Assembly: GCF_964340395.1 (NCBI RefSeq)
Contig: NC_135559.1
Span: 20,575,111-20,639,110, forward strand
Reading direction: 5' to 3'
Source: Glandiceps talaboti
Lineage: Eukaryota > Hemichordata > Enteropneusta > Spengelidae
Length of the DNA stretch: 64,000 nt
The notes under the pieces are model-generated. The model saw only the letters and a program-made list of their open reading frames with translations. It was not told where the DNA came from and did not search any database. The position numbers were made by a program, and so were the translations under genes. Positions 48,216 through 60,441 of the stretch are shown piece after piece. How positions within the stretch are numbered: position 1 is the stretch's first letter; each line of letters opens with the position of its first letter.

Positions 48216-48554
48216 TGCAATTACGATATATGCCTACGCTTTTCCAGAGTTTTTAAAATATTTTTTATCTCTGTTTTTTAGTGCGGGGCCAAGTTTGGGT
48301 TAGCAATGCCTTAGTAACCCCTGTTGTTATAGAAATGGTAATGTAACCACTTTCGTATGGATTGTATTGTACTTGCATGTAGAGTATTTTATAAAGGTGT
48401 GATATTAAAACAATATGATTGTAGCTTGTCAACGATGTCTGTTTGTGTATGAAGCCCATGGGTGTAAACCCAATAGATTACTTTGGTGAGATCACTTTTG
48501 ACAAGTTAGAAAGACACAAACTAAAACTATTATAATAATTGTATATATTGTGAC

Positions 48555-48850
48555 ATGACATATCAATGTCCATAGCTTAAGTTGATCTAGTCAATCTATG
48601 AATGGACATTGATATGATTACACACACAACACAAAGTATGTATCAATCAAATACAACTTTTGATTCAGTGTGGACTCCATGTGTATGTGGTAAAGACTCA
48701 GTGTTGACACTATCTTCAGTATAACATAGCTAGTGATGTTACCCCAGGCCGTAAAAACTGATTACTCCCTTTACTTGATCTAGTCAATCTATGAATGGAC
48801 ATTGATATGATTACACACACAACACAATGTATGTATCAATCAAATACAAC
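48555..48850. repeat. Local duplication with hairpin
   Basis: 'catatcaatgtccat' (48559) and 'atggacattgatatg' (about 48600) form an inverted pair. The block 'gatctagtcaatctatgaat...gtatcaatcaaatacaactt' at 48582-48660 is repeated in direct orientation at about 48776-48852. Confidence 0.8.
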
Positions 48851-48859
48851 TTCACGTGT

Positions 48860-50210
48860 GCATGGTAAAGACTTTTTTCTATTTATTTCACCAGAAATTG
48901 TACAAAGGGTACATAACAGAAAAAAAGAGGAGCAGGAAAAGCAAATAAGTCAATAAGCTACAAGTTCTCACAAAATTACTTCCAGCTAATAATTACACTA
49001 AACCTAAAAGAAAATGAAAAAAAGAAGAGCAAAATATTCCTGGTGAGGACCATGGATATATACACTGAGTTGACACTATCATCATTACAATGTGGTTTCA
49101 TCACTAAGACAACACTATCATGTATAATGTACATACATGTATATGTAATAAACTACAACAAAAATTTTTTTTGTTTGTGTCCACCTTAATCTTGTCAAAT
49201 GTATGGGTGCTACTCTTGTAATATAGTCACTGTACACTCAAATTTTCATTTTTGTCTGAATTTGCATATTTTGGAATATATAATTAGTTTGTTTGTAAAC
49301 CGCCCTCCCTCCTTGATTTTCCTATCTCAGGGTGATGTCAAACACAGAATTTAATTTGCGCAGCCTAACATCTTTTCAGTCCCCAAAGAGTACCAGCTAG
49401 AGGAGACTATTATACTGGGTGCCATGCGTGTGTCCCATCAATGCGTTCACCCTCATAACTCTGGTATGCACTAATTGATTTCAACCAAACTTGACACAAA
49501 GGTATTATACTATGTGAGTCACGTGCACATCACTTTGTTTTGCAACTGTTAAATTATGGCCAAATGGTGACTATATTTGTAAAAGTTCATAATATGCATT
49601 ATAACCTTGGAGATGTAATGTAGGAACACTTTTCAAGTGCCTATGCCCATATTAACTAATAGTGAATCTTCTATTAATATATTTTAAACACATAAGTTAA
49701 AATGCTGTTGGATATGGAAAAGAACTCCTGGCCCAGACTCAGTGATTAGGACTTGATCCCATCACTGCCACCACATTGACAGTTTTAAAGGCAAATGGTT
49801 GTTTCCCACTACTATGGAAATGTTTGTGATGACAGTGCATTAATCAATACTCGTGTTTGGATCTAATTGACTGAGCTGAGGGAAGGCTAAAACTGCCAAA
49901 GACTAAATGGGCACATTCCCTACATTGTCAGGACCGAGTCAACATGATCTCTACTCCAGAACATTATCTTTAATATTAAATATAATATCTTATCTACCAC
50001 ACAGCGTGTATATAGTATTAACATCCAGTTGAAATCAATCAATATGGCTGCCATATTGAAGATCATTGAATCCTTTAGTACCTTTTTTTGCTCTATGTAC
50101 AGTTTCCCATTTATAGACAATATTATTTAAAAAAGTAGAATATCTCATAATGAAGGGATTTCATGAGTGCACATCAATTTGAAACTGTGTATTTATTCAT
50201 TTATTACACG
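48860..50210. other. Gene-poor stretch
   Basis: AT-rich DNA with an A-rich segment near 48910-49030. Nothing coding recognised. Confidence 0.5.
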
Positions 50211-50211
50211 G

Positions 50212-50324
50212 TCAACACGTTGTCGACATCTGCACCGAAGATTCTGACTGCACTGGTAACAACAAGTGCACTAAGTGCTGCAACACAGGATGTGGTCTGC
50301 GATATGTTCTACCTGATGTAGACA
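50212..50324 (+). CDS. WAP-like exon of a secreted cysteine-rich protein (partial)
   Basis: The frame reads 'VDICTEDSDCTGNNKCTKCC' and then 'NTGCGLRYVLPDVD' to a GTGAGT donor (phase 1). The spacing C-x5-D-C-x5-K-C...CC-x3-C-G is that of a WAP (four-disulfide core) domain. The usual last cysteine before the final Pro is replaced by Tyr and there is an insertion before CC. No AG acceptor is evident directly upstream, so the 5' limit is unclear and a signal-peptide exon was not found. It joins in phase to the next exon. Confidence 0.6.
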
Positions 50325-50492
50325 GTGAGTACATTCTCATCAAACCAGCAACAAGCAGTTTTTGCTCTGACATGACATGACAATAGCAACTTTCATAGCT
50401 GGGAAATCTGCAAGACAATTTGTGATATAGTGCAGCAAAAATCATAAAGTGATGAACCCATAAAAACTCCTGGTAATGTTTATTTCTTACAG

Positions 50493-50698
50493 CCACCATC
50501 TGCCAACCATTATCAATTACTTGTACCAAGATCTGTATTGAGGGTTACGCCACTGATGTCGATGGCTGTGAAATCTGTAAATGTAAGAAGCCAGAGAATA
50601 GATGCAATCCCGTGACCTGTAACCTTTACTGTCCATACACCTTTGCTACTGACACTCAGGGATGTGATACCTGCAAGTGTAAGAAACCTGGTGGGTAG
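50493..50698 (+). CDS. Antistasin-like exon (two repeats), same gene
   Basis: After TTTCTTACAG, the phase-compatible frame encodes two antistasin-type repeats. They are CQPLSITCTKICIEGYATDV with DGCEICKC, then CNPVTCNLYCPYTFATDTQG with CDTCKC. Each shows C-x4-C-x3-C-x8-9-G-C-x2-C-x-C. A TAG stop occurs at 50696, but CCTG|GTGGGT just before it could be a donor, so the protein may continue. WAP plus antistasin repeats are typical of extracellular serine-protease inhibitors; that role is inference. Confidence 0.7.
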
Positions 50699-50699
50699 A

Positions 50700-51709
50700 A
50701 GCGTACAGAACGCAAGAACTGTAAGAACATTTAAACTTGACTACTTCTACATCCCCACTCTGTGTATCACCAATATAACTGTTTCTTTTGTATTTGAAGT
50801 TTTATGTACGGTGGCCCCATGGCGACAATACAAAATCTTAATTCAACTTTTCCTTCTAAAGCACACACTTTTAATTTTTTGAATAAAACTTTTTCCCAAA
50901 GAACGAACTTTTAATTCTTGAAAGGAAACATTTCTTTTTCATGAGTAAACTTTTAATTCTTTGAAACAAAACTTTTGTTTCGTAAGAACAACTTCTAATT
51001 CTTGAAAGGAATCTTTTATTTTTAGTGTATATCTTTTAATACTCTGTACAAAAAATTTACATCACAAGAACAAATTTTTTGCATATTCCATATTCTTTCA
51101 AGAACAAAATATAATACTATGAACAAAACTTTTGTTTTCAAAGAGCAATCCTTATTTTCTGATTTGCTAATCACTCTTCAATTCAATTAAGTTTGAAATT
51201 CCGAGTCAAAACTAAATTTCATGGTACCAGTAACGTTTAATTTCAATATGTGAAACTCTCTGCCTACGAGGGCGCAATTTAAGTTTCATCAAGTACAATC
51301 TTTCTCTGCGTGGGTGTAATATAAACTATTTGCATGCAAATGAGTCTCTTTTGAGACGACAAAATATTTTTTTACACACTGCAAACTTTTGTAATGGCAT
51401 CGAAAGTGAAGCTATCCCACAATTCCATGTACCAGTAATTGCAGCATTACACATACCTGGCCGGTGACATCAGCTAAGACGAGAGACAGTCATGCTGTGG
51501 TGCTATCAGACCTGATTGAGGGACCCTGCCTCCCGGGCCCTGCCTGTCACACTACTATCCGTGGATTGAGATAATATTACATGAGAGATACGATGGCGTC
51601 GATGTCACAACAAGAGCCCAATTACCACCCTACCTTCCTGAAGTTCCTAGCTTTTCTGACGTACACACTCACAAATAAAGACATGTACCTTCACAACCGT
51701 GCACAAATG

Positions 51710-51710
<1 letters not shown>
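50700..51710. other. AT-rich stretch
   Basis: Contains a run of loosely repeated 'aaaacttttaattcttgaaagg' phrases between 50840 and 51130. Nothing coding recognised. Confidence 0.5.
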
Positions 51711-51771
<61 letters not shown>

Positions 51772-51831
51772 TACATACATACATACATACATACATACAT
51801 ACATACATACATACATACATACACACATACA
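51711..51831. repeat. (CA)n(CATA)n microsatellite
   Basis: (CA)n to about 51768, then CATA units to 51831. It interrupts the 5' side of the LINE fragment. Confidence 0.97.
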
Positions 51832-51838
51832 CCGGAGT

Positions 51839-52072
51839 ACATTTCCGACCTTACAAGTATACATACCAGCTCGCACCTTACGCTCAAAGGACAAAAACCT
51901 TCTTACAACAACAAGTTACAAGCAAATCAACTACGGTGGACCTTCTTTCGCTTCTGCTGCTCCAAAGCTTTGGAATTCACTGCCAACTGACATTAAACTT
52001 GCACCAACTATTGATTGTTTCAAAAGAAAACTGAAGACACATTTGTTTTGTAAAGCCTACGGTGTGGATTAA
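51839..52072 (+). pseudogene. C-terminal end of a LINE (non-LTR) ORF2
   Basis: Encodes 'SFASAAPKLWNSLPTDIKLA' and 'TIDCFKRKLKTHLF' just before a stop. This 'F-x-x-A-A-P-x-L-W-N-x-L-P-x-x-I' plus 'F-K-x-x-L-K-T-x-L-F' signature is the conserved tail of ORF2 proteins in CR1/L2/Jockey-like LINEs. A short 3' UTR ending 'tggcgctctacaaattattt' and a (TTGA)n tail follow, as in LINEs with microsatellite tails. No reverse transcriptase domain is present, so it is 5'-truncated. Confidence 0.85.
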
Positions 52073-52127
52073 CCATCCAGCGCCTCTGAACAAAACTTTG
52101 CCTGGATTTTGGCGCTCTACAAATTAT

Positions 52128-52144
52128 TTTGATTGATTGATTGA

Positions 52145-52175
<31 letters not shown>

Positions 52176-52186
52176 CATACATACGT
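52128..52186. repeat. LINE tail microsatellite: (TTGA)n then (CATA)n
   Basis: Directly follows the LINE 3' UTR. The TTGA part is probably the LINE tail. The CATA part matches the tract at 51.77 kb. Confidence 0.85.
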
Positions 52187-52189
52187 AAC

Positions 52190-54459
52190 TATGAAATTAC
52201 TGTAAAACTTTACCATTGCAGAATGACATACTGTACATAAGAGACTGGTGAAAACGAGCACGTCAACAATATTAATTACAAACCGTGAACACAAAACAGA
52301 GTGTGTAGTATAAATACATGGACTGACATTGATTGGGATGGTAGTAACTGATATGCCTAGTACGACATGTACAGCCAACAGTAAAACAATTAGTCACCGT
52401 ATTCAGACTGTTGTCCTTGTGTGTACTAACCTTTATATGCCACCGAAGTCCTTCGTTAGAAATTACTGCAATCGTTGCCCTATCGTACACTATCTATTCT
52501 ACGGTGTGTTCCAAACGCATGCGCAGCATGACGGTTGTGGTCAATTCAAGGACACTTTCTTGCTCCAAAACATCCTTTGGTTCGAAAAATATTACTACAT
52601 CATTGCTAAATGTACCGTCTAGCTATCACTAATTCAAGTACAATTGTTACACTTTTAATTTCTTTAAGGGGTCACCAAAAGATCACAGCTCATGCAAGGA
52701 AAATATAACATTAACAGTGTTGGTTTACTAAGAATTTTGTCTCATCAGACGATCAAATGTAGCATCAGACGATCAAATGTAACACTGTCATCGCGATAAT
52801 GTTTGTTGATGCAGAGTATCAGATGACGTTATGTTTCAGGTGAAATGGCTTCTATTGTATATTTGTATAGAGTTAATGGCCACCGTACTCTATGTCATGA
52901 ACCGAATTCCTTGTGAATTGTGAAATGTCATTTTAACTAATAAAATGCTACAATATATAACGCAGGTGAAATCTCTACAGATCATGTATACCGAAGAAAC
53001 TATCGGAATATCAATACAATATTCAAATACCAGCGAGTTTTCAAAATATGTCAAACATTTACTTTATTATATAGGTACATGTAATACAAAACTTGTATTG
53101 CTTAAACTTGATGTTGACACTGAAGATTGATTTCTCTCTTATCTATTTACCTTCATTTGCTGATAACTCACTGAGAAACCCAGAGTCGATATACCCTTTT
53201 TGGAAAATAAATGAAAAACAAAGACATGGAAGCAGCGCTAAATACTGGGGCGACGATACAATTCGAGAACACATGGTACTAGAGCGTGTATACCACTGGC
53301 GAAAGCTGAGACACCCTAAAGGGTCAATAATACCGTCATGATAAGTTATCTCAGTTTCTTGCAATGGATGTCTCCATCCCATAATTTCTCACTACAAATA
53401 AAGAAGAAATGGTTTAATTAAAAATGCAGTTTTAATTAAACTTCTAGGCGTTCCATCCAAAATTTGTTAGAAGCGTTGATTTAATTAAGAATACAATTTT
53501 CATTAAACCACTGAGCGTTGTGTTTCATAAATCAAAATTCTAATTTAATTAAAATCACAACTTAATCAGTCAAACTACTGGCCATTGCAATGGATGACGA
53601 CCTCTGTTAATTGATAATTGAATACTAGTACTTGTATGTGATTTTAATTTGATCGAATGCTGACCACTGCATGAAAATAAGTATGAAATCATGTAGTTCT
53701 TTCAAAAAACATTTCACGAATGAAGTTTAGATATCTAGCTAACAAACGTCTTATATAACCGAATAACTCCTGGTGGTGGTGGTGGTGGTGGTGGAGGTAT
53801 CAATGGAATTTTGATGATGATTTATTGCTAAAGGCACAATATAACAATATTGCTCTTTTGAAGCATACTGTAGTTCTCGAGAAGTTAAGAAATCGTGTTG
53901 TCTTTTGTGTTTTGGTCATTGACAAGGAGCTTGTGTCACGTGGATTCAATAGGTATGTTTGAGTATCCTTGGCCCGAAATGTCAATCGTATCACACGATA
54001 GGTCTACAATGTTTCTAGTATCAATCTTATATATCATTCCTAACAAAGGATGTATATAGGTGCAATTATGATTCAAGTAGTAAGGTGAGAACATTCTACG
54101 ACAGGTAGAAACTGTACGCACTCCGTCATTCTTCATATTTCGAGTCACACTTTACACATTTGGTGATCGTACACTGAATAAATTGAAACAGTTGTAATTT
54201 AAGTTATATTACCTTATTTTATTTTTGTTTTGCAATATTCTTACATATACTCCTTGATACCCCTCCCCTCCCCTCGTTTCTACGAACTAGAGTTGACCTT
54301 TCCTTTTTGTCAGAATAGAATGATCCAGAGCCACACAATAGACATGAGTCGTGACACAGAGATTATCGATATGTACACTTAAATAATTTTAGGAAATAAA
54401 TCTAACACTGACACCCACTACCGACAAGTTGTTCGCTGGACATTGAGCCAGAAGCAACC
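52190..54459. other. Upstream region of the lipid transfer protein gene
   Basis: Contains TTAATTAA-rich repeats at 53405-53560 and a (GGT)n tract at 53771-53793. No exon was recognised. A promoter for the downstream gene may lie in its 3' part, but no specific box is clear. Confidence 0.4.
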
Positions 54460-54633
54460 ATGCCAGCAACTCTCGGTCACCACGGCAAGTTTTACATTTT
54501 AGTATTTCTTGCGAACTACGTCTGTCTATGCAGTGGAAATCTGGTATCCCTTAAACCAGGGATCCTTTATTCGTATGAATATAAAGCCACTACAACATTG
54601 AAGAATGCTGGTACCATTTTCACCCAGGCCCAG
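54460..54633 (+). CDS. Lipid transfer protein exon 1 (signal peptide)
   Basis: ATG at 54460 opens 58 codons, ending 'TQAQ' at a CAG|GTAAAT donor, phase 0. The start was chosen because it puts a classical signal peptide ahead of the first strand of the vitellogenin_N domain. Confidence 0.85.
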
Positions 54634-57600
54634 GTAAATCGTTATTCTGTGTATATTGAGGATACAAGTAGCTGACATTAATTTCACAATGCTGTCAATG
54701 CAATAGTCATCGTCTGTTCTGATCAATGTATAGGGTTCATATATTGGGTTATAGATTGCAAACACGCGTTATGAAACAAATGTAGCAGTAGTATTTTAGT
54801 AACTAGATATTTAGCGAAAACAAACATTAAAGGGACTCAAAACATAGCCATTAAATCCATGTGTTAATTACGTTTTATAAACCGCATTAGTCAACACTTT
54901 TCTTGTAATTGTTAGAAGGCAGGATGGTACAATTGACCAGGCATTTCTTTATTTTATTTTAATGACAATATTTCATCAATAGATGTATGCCACTGAGTAT
55001 AACTGGACCACTGCTATGTAATGGTTAATGAACGAGTGGAGAGCTATAGTGAAGATAGATATTGCACCAACTGAATGCTCCGCTGCTTCAGCATTCGGTT
55101 GGTGCAATATCTACACTTACCCCCAGTCTATAGCCCGACTCGAGTTCATTAAGCAGCTAATAAAACGTTCACATTAATCACATGTTGTTGTTTTTTTAAC
55201 TTGTTATTAAATATAAAATTTCTCGTCCAAATTAAAGTGTTGGGGAAAATTGTGCTTTTGAATGACCAGCAAACACATCTGTGTGTTTGGTCACAAATTG
55301 GCCAATCAGGTTTGAGGATGTGTACACAAATTAGAAAGTCATTGCGTGCGACAGATCAGTGATTGGCCAATTTATTTTAACAATATGGCACTTGAGGAAC
55401 ACGTGGTTCTGTCAATTTTGTCATTGAGAGTTTTAGTTTTTATGAAATCACATGTCGTGTGTTGGCACTGTACCTTCCCCAGTATTGTTGAAGGGCTTTT
55501 GCCGTTCTCCGTTTGTAGAGATAGTAAATCTAGTTTGGCTTCTTCACGATTTCGGGAACAGACTGGTGAGTAAAACTGAGTAAAATTCTCGCGATCTCTA
55601 AAACATTACACCTTCTAAAAAAAAATTCGGTTCTGCGCAGTGACTTCACAATAGCTTACCCACAACTCTCTCTGGTTGGTGTGCTTGGCAGTTCCTTGTT
55701 TTATAACTCCCTCAGTATATGTCTACATTCTAAGCATAACAATTGTTTTTAAATACATTGTAACAAATGTACGCTTAAGAATCAAAAAGTTCTAAATGTT
55801 ACATAAAAATGAACCATTAACTAAATTAAACGTACTTTGAATAAAATACTTTTGCATGTCAGTGTCACCAACTCGGTAGTCAGTTTGTATGAAGAGTTTT
55901 TATATGTAAATTGCTTTTGTTATACCGATTCAGAAAAATCTCTATCTTTTGCAGAGTCATATCAGGTGCATCTATTTTCCTTTGTTTCATTGCAAATATT
56001 CTGCATGCATTTCAAAAAAGTCTGTTGACAAATTTCTATCTACTACAATGAATCTTTGATATGTCAGACAGTACAAATCAGAGAGAGTTGTGGGTAAAAT
56101 ATTTACAGAAGGACAATAGTACGGTATAAGGTTTAGGTTTGGCAGTTCATACAGAACTTTATGCAAATTATTATTTTGTGTCGGCAACTGTCGATGTAAT
56201 CGTCGTCGTTCGGCTAAAGTCGGTTGAAGTCGGTTAGTGTCATTTATTTCAACGTGTTTTAGTTCGACTTGAAATTATGGGGAGTAAGATTAATTTATTT
56301 ACTGTTCATTTAATCTAATTGTCTTCGTAACAAGTGTTATCTCCAAGATTTTCTTCATTCAGCATACTCTTGACCCAAGAGTTTTTTGTCCTCGAGTCGA
56401 AGTGACAAGGCTACTGAGGTCAATTGTCTTCGGCTGAACAAAAATAAAAAATACAGGGAAATTTAGTAATAGCTATTTATATTAAATAGTTTTGCAGACA
56501 GTCATGTACTTTGTAAAGAAATGAATATATGAAAAACAAAGTATTGAATTTTTATATTGACCCAGCGTTGCCATGGTACGTATGTATTTATAATGTATAT
56601 ATGCTATTAAGGATATACGTACATGAGTCTGGTATTATTAATGTTTGCACGTTACATATTTCTCTTGATGTAGCTAAAAGAACAAAGAACATTTTGACAT
56701 GATGTTATGATTGATTGTATTTGTTTTACTTCAAGAGATTACATTATCATGACATCTGAACACTCGTGTACCAGTATTCACACGTTTTCCTAAATATACC
56801 CCAAGTAAAATCTAGCTGCAGTTGGTAGAATTTCGGGCTATTCTGCTTGCTGAGTACTTTCGTCACCTTTCGGCTCTATTCGCCAACTTCTCGAAGAAGT
56901 CTCGTCACGCATACAACTTAACAGGACATCGTTATTGATTCTGATATCTTCAATTGTAACTTTAAAGCTGCACTAGCTACAACTGGAACGAATTGTTAAA
57001 TGATTTGTTGGATAAAATAACTGACTTGTAATATCGTGCACAAAGAAGAGTATTGAATCACCTGTGGGTAAATGTATTTTTGTAGCTGTATACATGATGT
57101 GGTACAATAAATCAATTCGAATTGATTTGGGGGTCCGCACCCCAATATCAGCGCCCTCAACGACAATCAAGATATCAACCCGTTACTGTACTACTTATAG
57201 CTACGACCGATCTCTGATTAACATATACAATGTCTAATTATTGGTATTTTAACAATTTTCAGTAAATATATTGATACTGTGGTTGTCTGATCAAAAAATG
57301 ATATTCCAGTTAAAACTGATGCAGTTTGATTATGGTAACACATTAAAAACCAAGCTTTCACTCTAGATGTAAACTTGTCAATATACTACCTATAGATAAT
57401 ACTGACCATTAACCAGGTACAATGTCTTACTGTAAGTACTTGACCAATGTTTAATGAATGTCTTTGGTTACTTGATGAAAAAATTGTCCAAGGTGAAGTT
57501 GGTGCGGGTTTAAATTCCTACTACTCTACAAAATGCACTTTTGTTACCACGACTATGTTTGTTTTATTGATTATTATTTACAATCATAGATTAAGGAGAT

Positions 57601-60218
57601 GGAAACACGGAACTGCTGCAAGCTGAGACATGCTTCTGTGCTGGAATTTAGCGATTTGTAAACCCAAATAAATGTAACAGATTTATGAAATATCGTGTCT
57701 CCTTTCCGTGTACCAGACTATTTACCATAAAAACGATGTTTCGCAGCCTCATGCGAGATTTCGCAGTCTCGTTTTTTTTAAATCGGCAATTAAACCGATA
57801 AGAAAACATCACAAAATAAATAAATAAATAAATATTGGTTACTTCATGAAAAATTGTCCAAGTTGAAGTTGGTGCGGGTTTAAATTCCTACTACTACTCT
57901 ACAAAATGCACTTTTGTAACCATGGCTGAACAACAAGGGTTGTTATCAGTTCCTTGTACTGGCGATCACGACTACTATGTTTGTTTTATTGAGTATTATT
58001 TACAATCATATAGATTAAGGAGATGGAAACACGGAACTGCTGCAAGCTGAGACATGCTTCTGTGATAATGCTGGAATTTAGCGATATGTAAACCCAAATA
58101 AATGTAACAGATTTATGAAATATCGTGTCTCCTTTCCGTGTACCAGACTATTTAGATAAAAACGATGTTTCGCAGTCATGCGAGATTTCGCAGTCTCGTG
58201 AGATTTCATTTTTTAAATCGGCAATTAAACCGATAAGAAAACATCACAAAATAAATAAAAAAATAAATAAATAAATATTGGTTACTTCATGAAAAATTGT
58301 CCAAGTTGAAGTTGGTGCGGGTTTATATTCCTACTACTACTCTACAAAATGCACTTTTGTAACCATGGCTGAACAACAAGGGTTGTTATCAGTTCCTTGT
58401 ACTGACAATCACGACTACTATGTTTGTTTTATTGATTATTATTATTTACAATCATATAGATTAAGGAGATGGAAACACGGAATTACTGCAAGCTGAGACA
58501 TGCTTCTGTGATAATGCTGGAATTTAGCGATATGTAAACCCAAATAAATGTAACAGATTTATGAAATATCGTGTCTCCTTTCCGTGTACCAGACTATTTA
58601 GATAAAAACGATGTTTCGCAGTCATGCGAGATTTCAGTCTCGTGAGATTTCATTTTAAATCGCGCGATCGGCAATTAAACCGATAAGAAAACATCACAAA
58701 ATAAATAAATAAATAAATAAATAAATGCACATACATCAGAATGACGACTGTGTCAACCTAACATGTTATATCACTTGTATTGTAATGGAATGGAATGCCG
58801 GGAATGGAATATATGCATTTTGTCATTTTCAAAGTGGTCGACATTAACTTCAATACCTCGCTCTTTGTCTTGTTCAGATCAATATTCATTTATTGGAGGA
58901 TGTAAATAACGGACAACACTGTCGTTTGGTACTAGACAACGTAAAATATCAGTTGTCACACGCTCTGCAAGGTAAGGTTTAATAACTTATTTTGAATAAC
59001 AGGTTATACAATATAACCAATTCGACCTGACAAAACTTAACGTTGTCATGAAAATGTAATAATTGTGCAGACGATAAAATGTAACAATGTTAGTAAGATT
59101 TTCGTCAAGCCAGAATACTGTGTAATTTAGGTTAGCTTGGCTTCTACATGATGTCCGTATAGTTTAGAAGTCGTGGATAAGTTTGTAGCAACTTATACTG
59201 TAAGATAGGTCGTCACGGCGTACCTTACAGACTAGTAGCAACTGAGCTATTTCTATTGGTCGATACGTAGGGGTCAAGGGAGATTGACTTCTAAGTAATG
59301 CCACTCTTTTCTTGGGATCTTATCCGATGAAAGAAAGATACAAATGCCGACATGGAACCTGTTACAAACAAGGAAAGTAAACGACTGAATTGGATTAATA
59401 ACACTTGGCACAGCATGTTGGAAGTACAGAGACTTATATTACATTTCATCATTTGATAAGAACAGTTTTATGGCCTCTTTACATAATAGTTCATGTTCAC
59501 AAACAAATGTTTAGTTCCCCTTGCATTTCGTGTTTACATAAACAGGAACATTGTTCTTATCAAACTATGGTGTGTAATGCAAGTCTGCTGTTCCAACATA
59601 CTGTGCCAAGTGTCAATTAATCCAATATTCAGTTCTTTACTTTCCCTGTTTGTAACAGGTTCTGTTTGTCCACGGTCTGATGTCGGCAGCTGTAAGTAGA
59701 GTTATCAGTACAATAAATTCATTAGAATGGTGAATGCTAACCATTCTGTGCAAACGTTGTCTAAGTCTAATACAGTGTCGACCATTTGCCAATTTCAATT
59801 CGCGCGCAAAACATTCAACTTTGAAATACGTTTTACTTTTAGTTTTTTGGTATTACGATAAACATTTTAGGGGATGTTTGCGATGACGATTTCATGGGCA
59901 CATTAATTGTGATACGATGGTATACGATACCATTATTAGCAATTAAAGAAATGTATATTTCATCCCAGCATGCACAGCGCTTTACACAACATCATAGGAT
60001 AAAGGAAATAAATTATAAGACTGATACAAATGCCAATAGGCCGATCATTGCTTCCACTATATCTTTTATTTTTCTAACAGAAGGCATACTTGGTCAATAC
60101 CAAGCGGATGACAACTTTTCAAAGTGGTACGTACATTGAAAGAATGTCTTCATCATTTCAATTAGTTTGGACTGTACTAATGTAGATCCAGACTGTCCTG
60201 GCAGGCAGGCAGGCAGGC

Positions 60219-60302
<84 letters not shown>

Positions 60303-60409
60303 GGGCAGACTGACAGACACACACACACACATGCACACACACTCACGCACAAACGCGCGCGCACACACACACATACATACATACATACATACATACATAC
60401 ATACATACA

Positions 60410-60441
<32 letters not shown>

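Noticed and set aside
51581-52072. A single 163-codon protein across the CA/CATA microsatellite
   Set aside because: Only the last ~75 codons resemble a protein (LINE ORF2 tail). The rest is microsatellite and unrelated flank.
53093-53341. ORF of 82 codons upstream of the lipid transfer gene
   Set aside because: No family resemblance or splice context was found. The composition is ordinary for a chance frame in this DNA.
59659-59691. A 33-nt candidate exon of the lipid transfer gene (after TTTGTAACAG, before GTAAGT)
   Set aside because: It fits phase 1 to 1, but joining it to the next canonical acceptor creates TAA. Direct joining of exon 2 to 60081 gives a clean frame, so it is a pseudo-exon or at most a poison exon.
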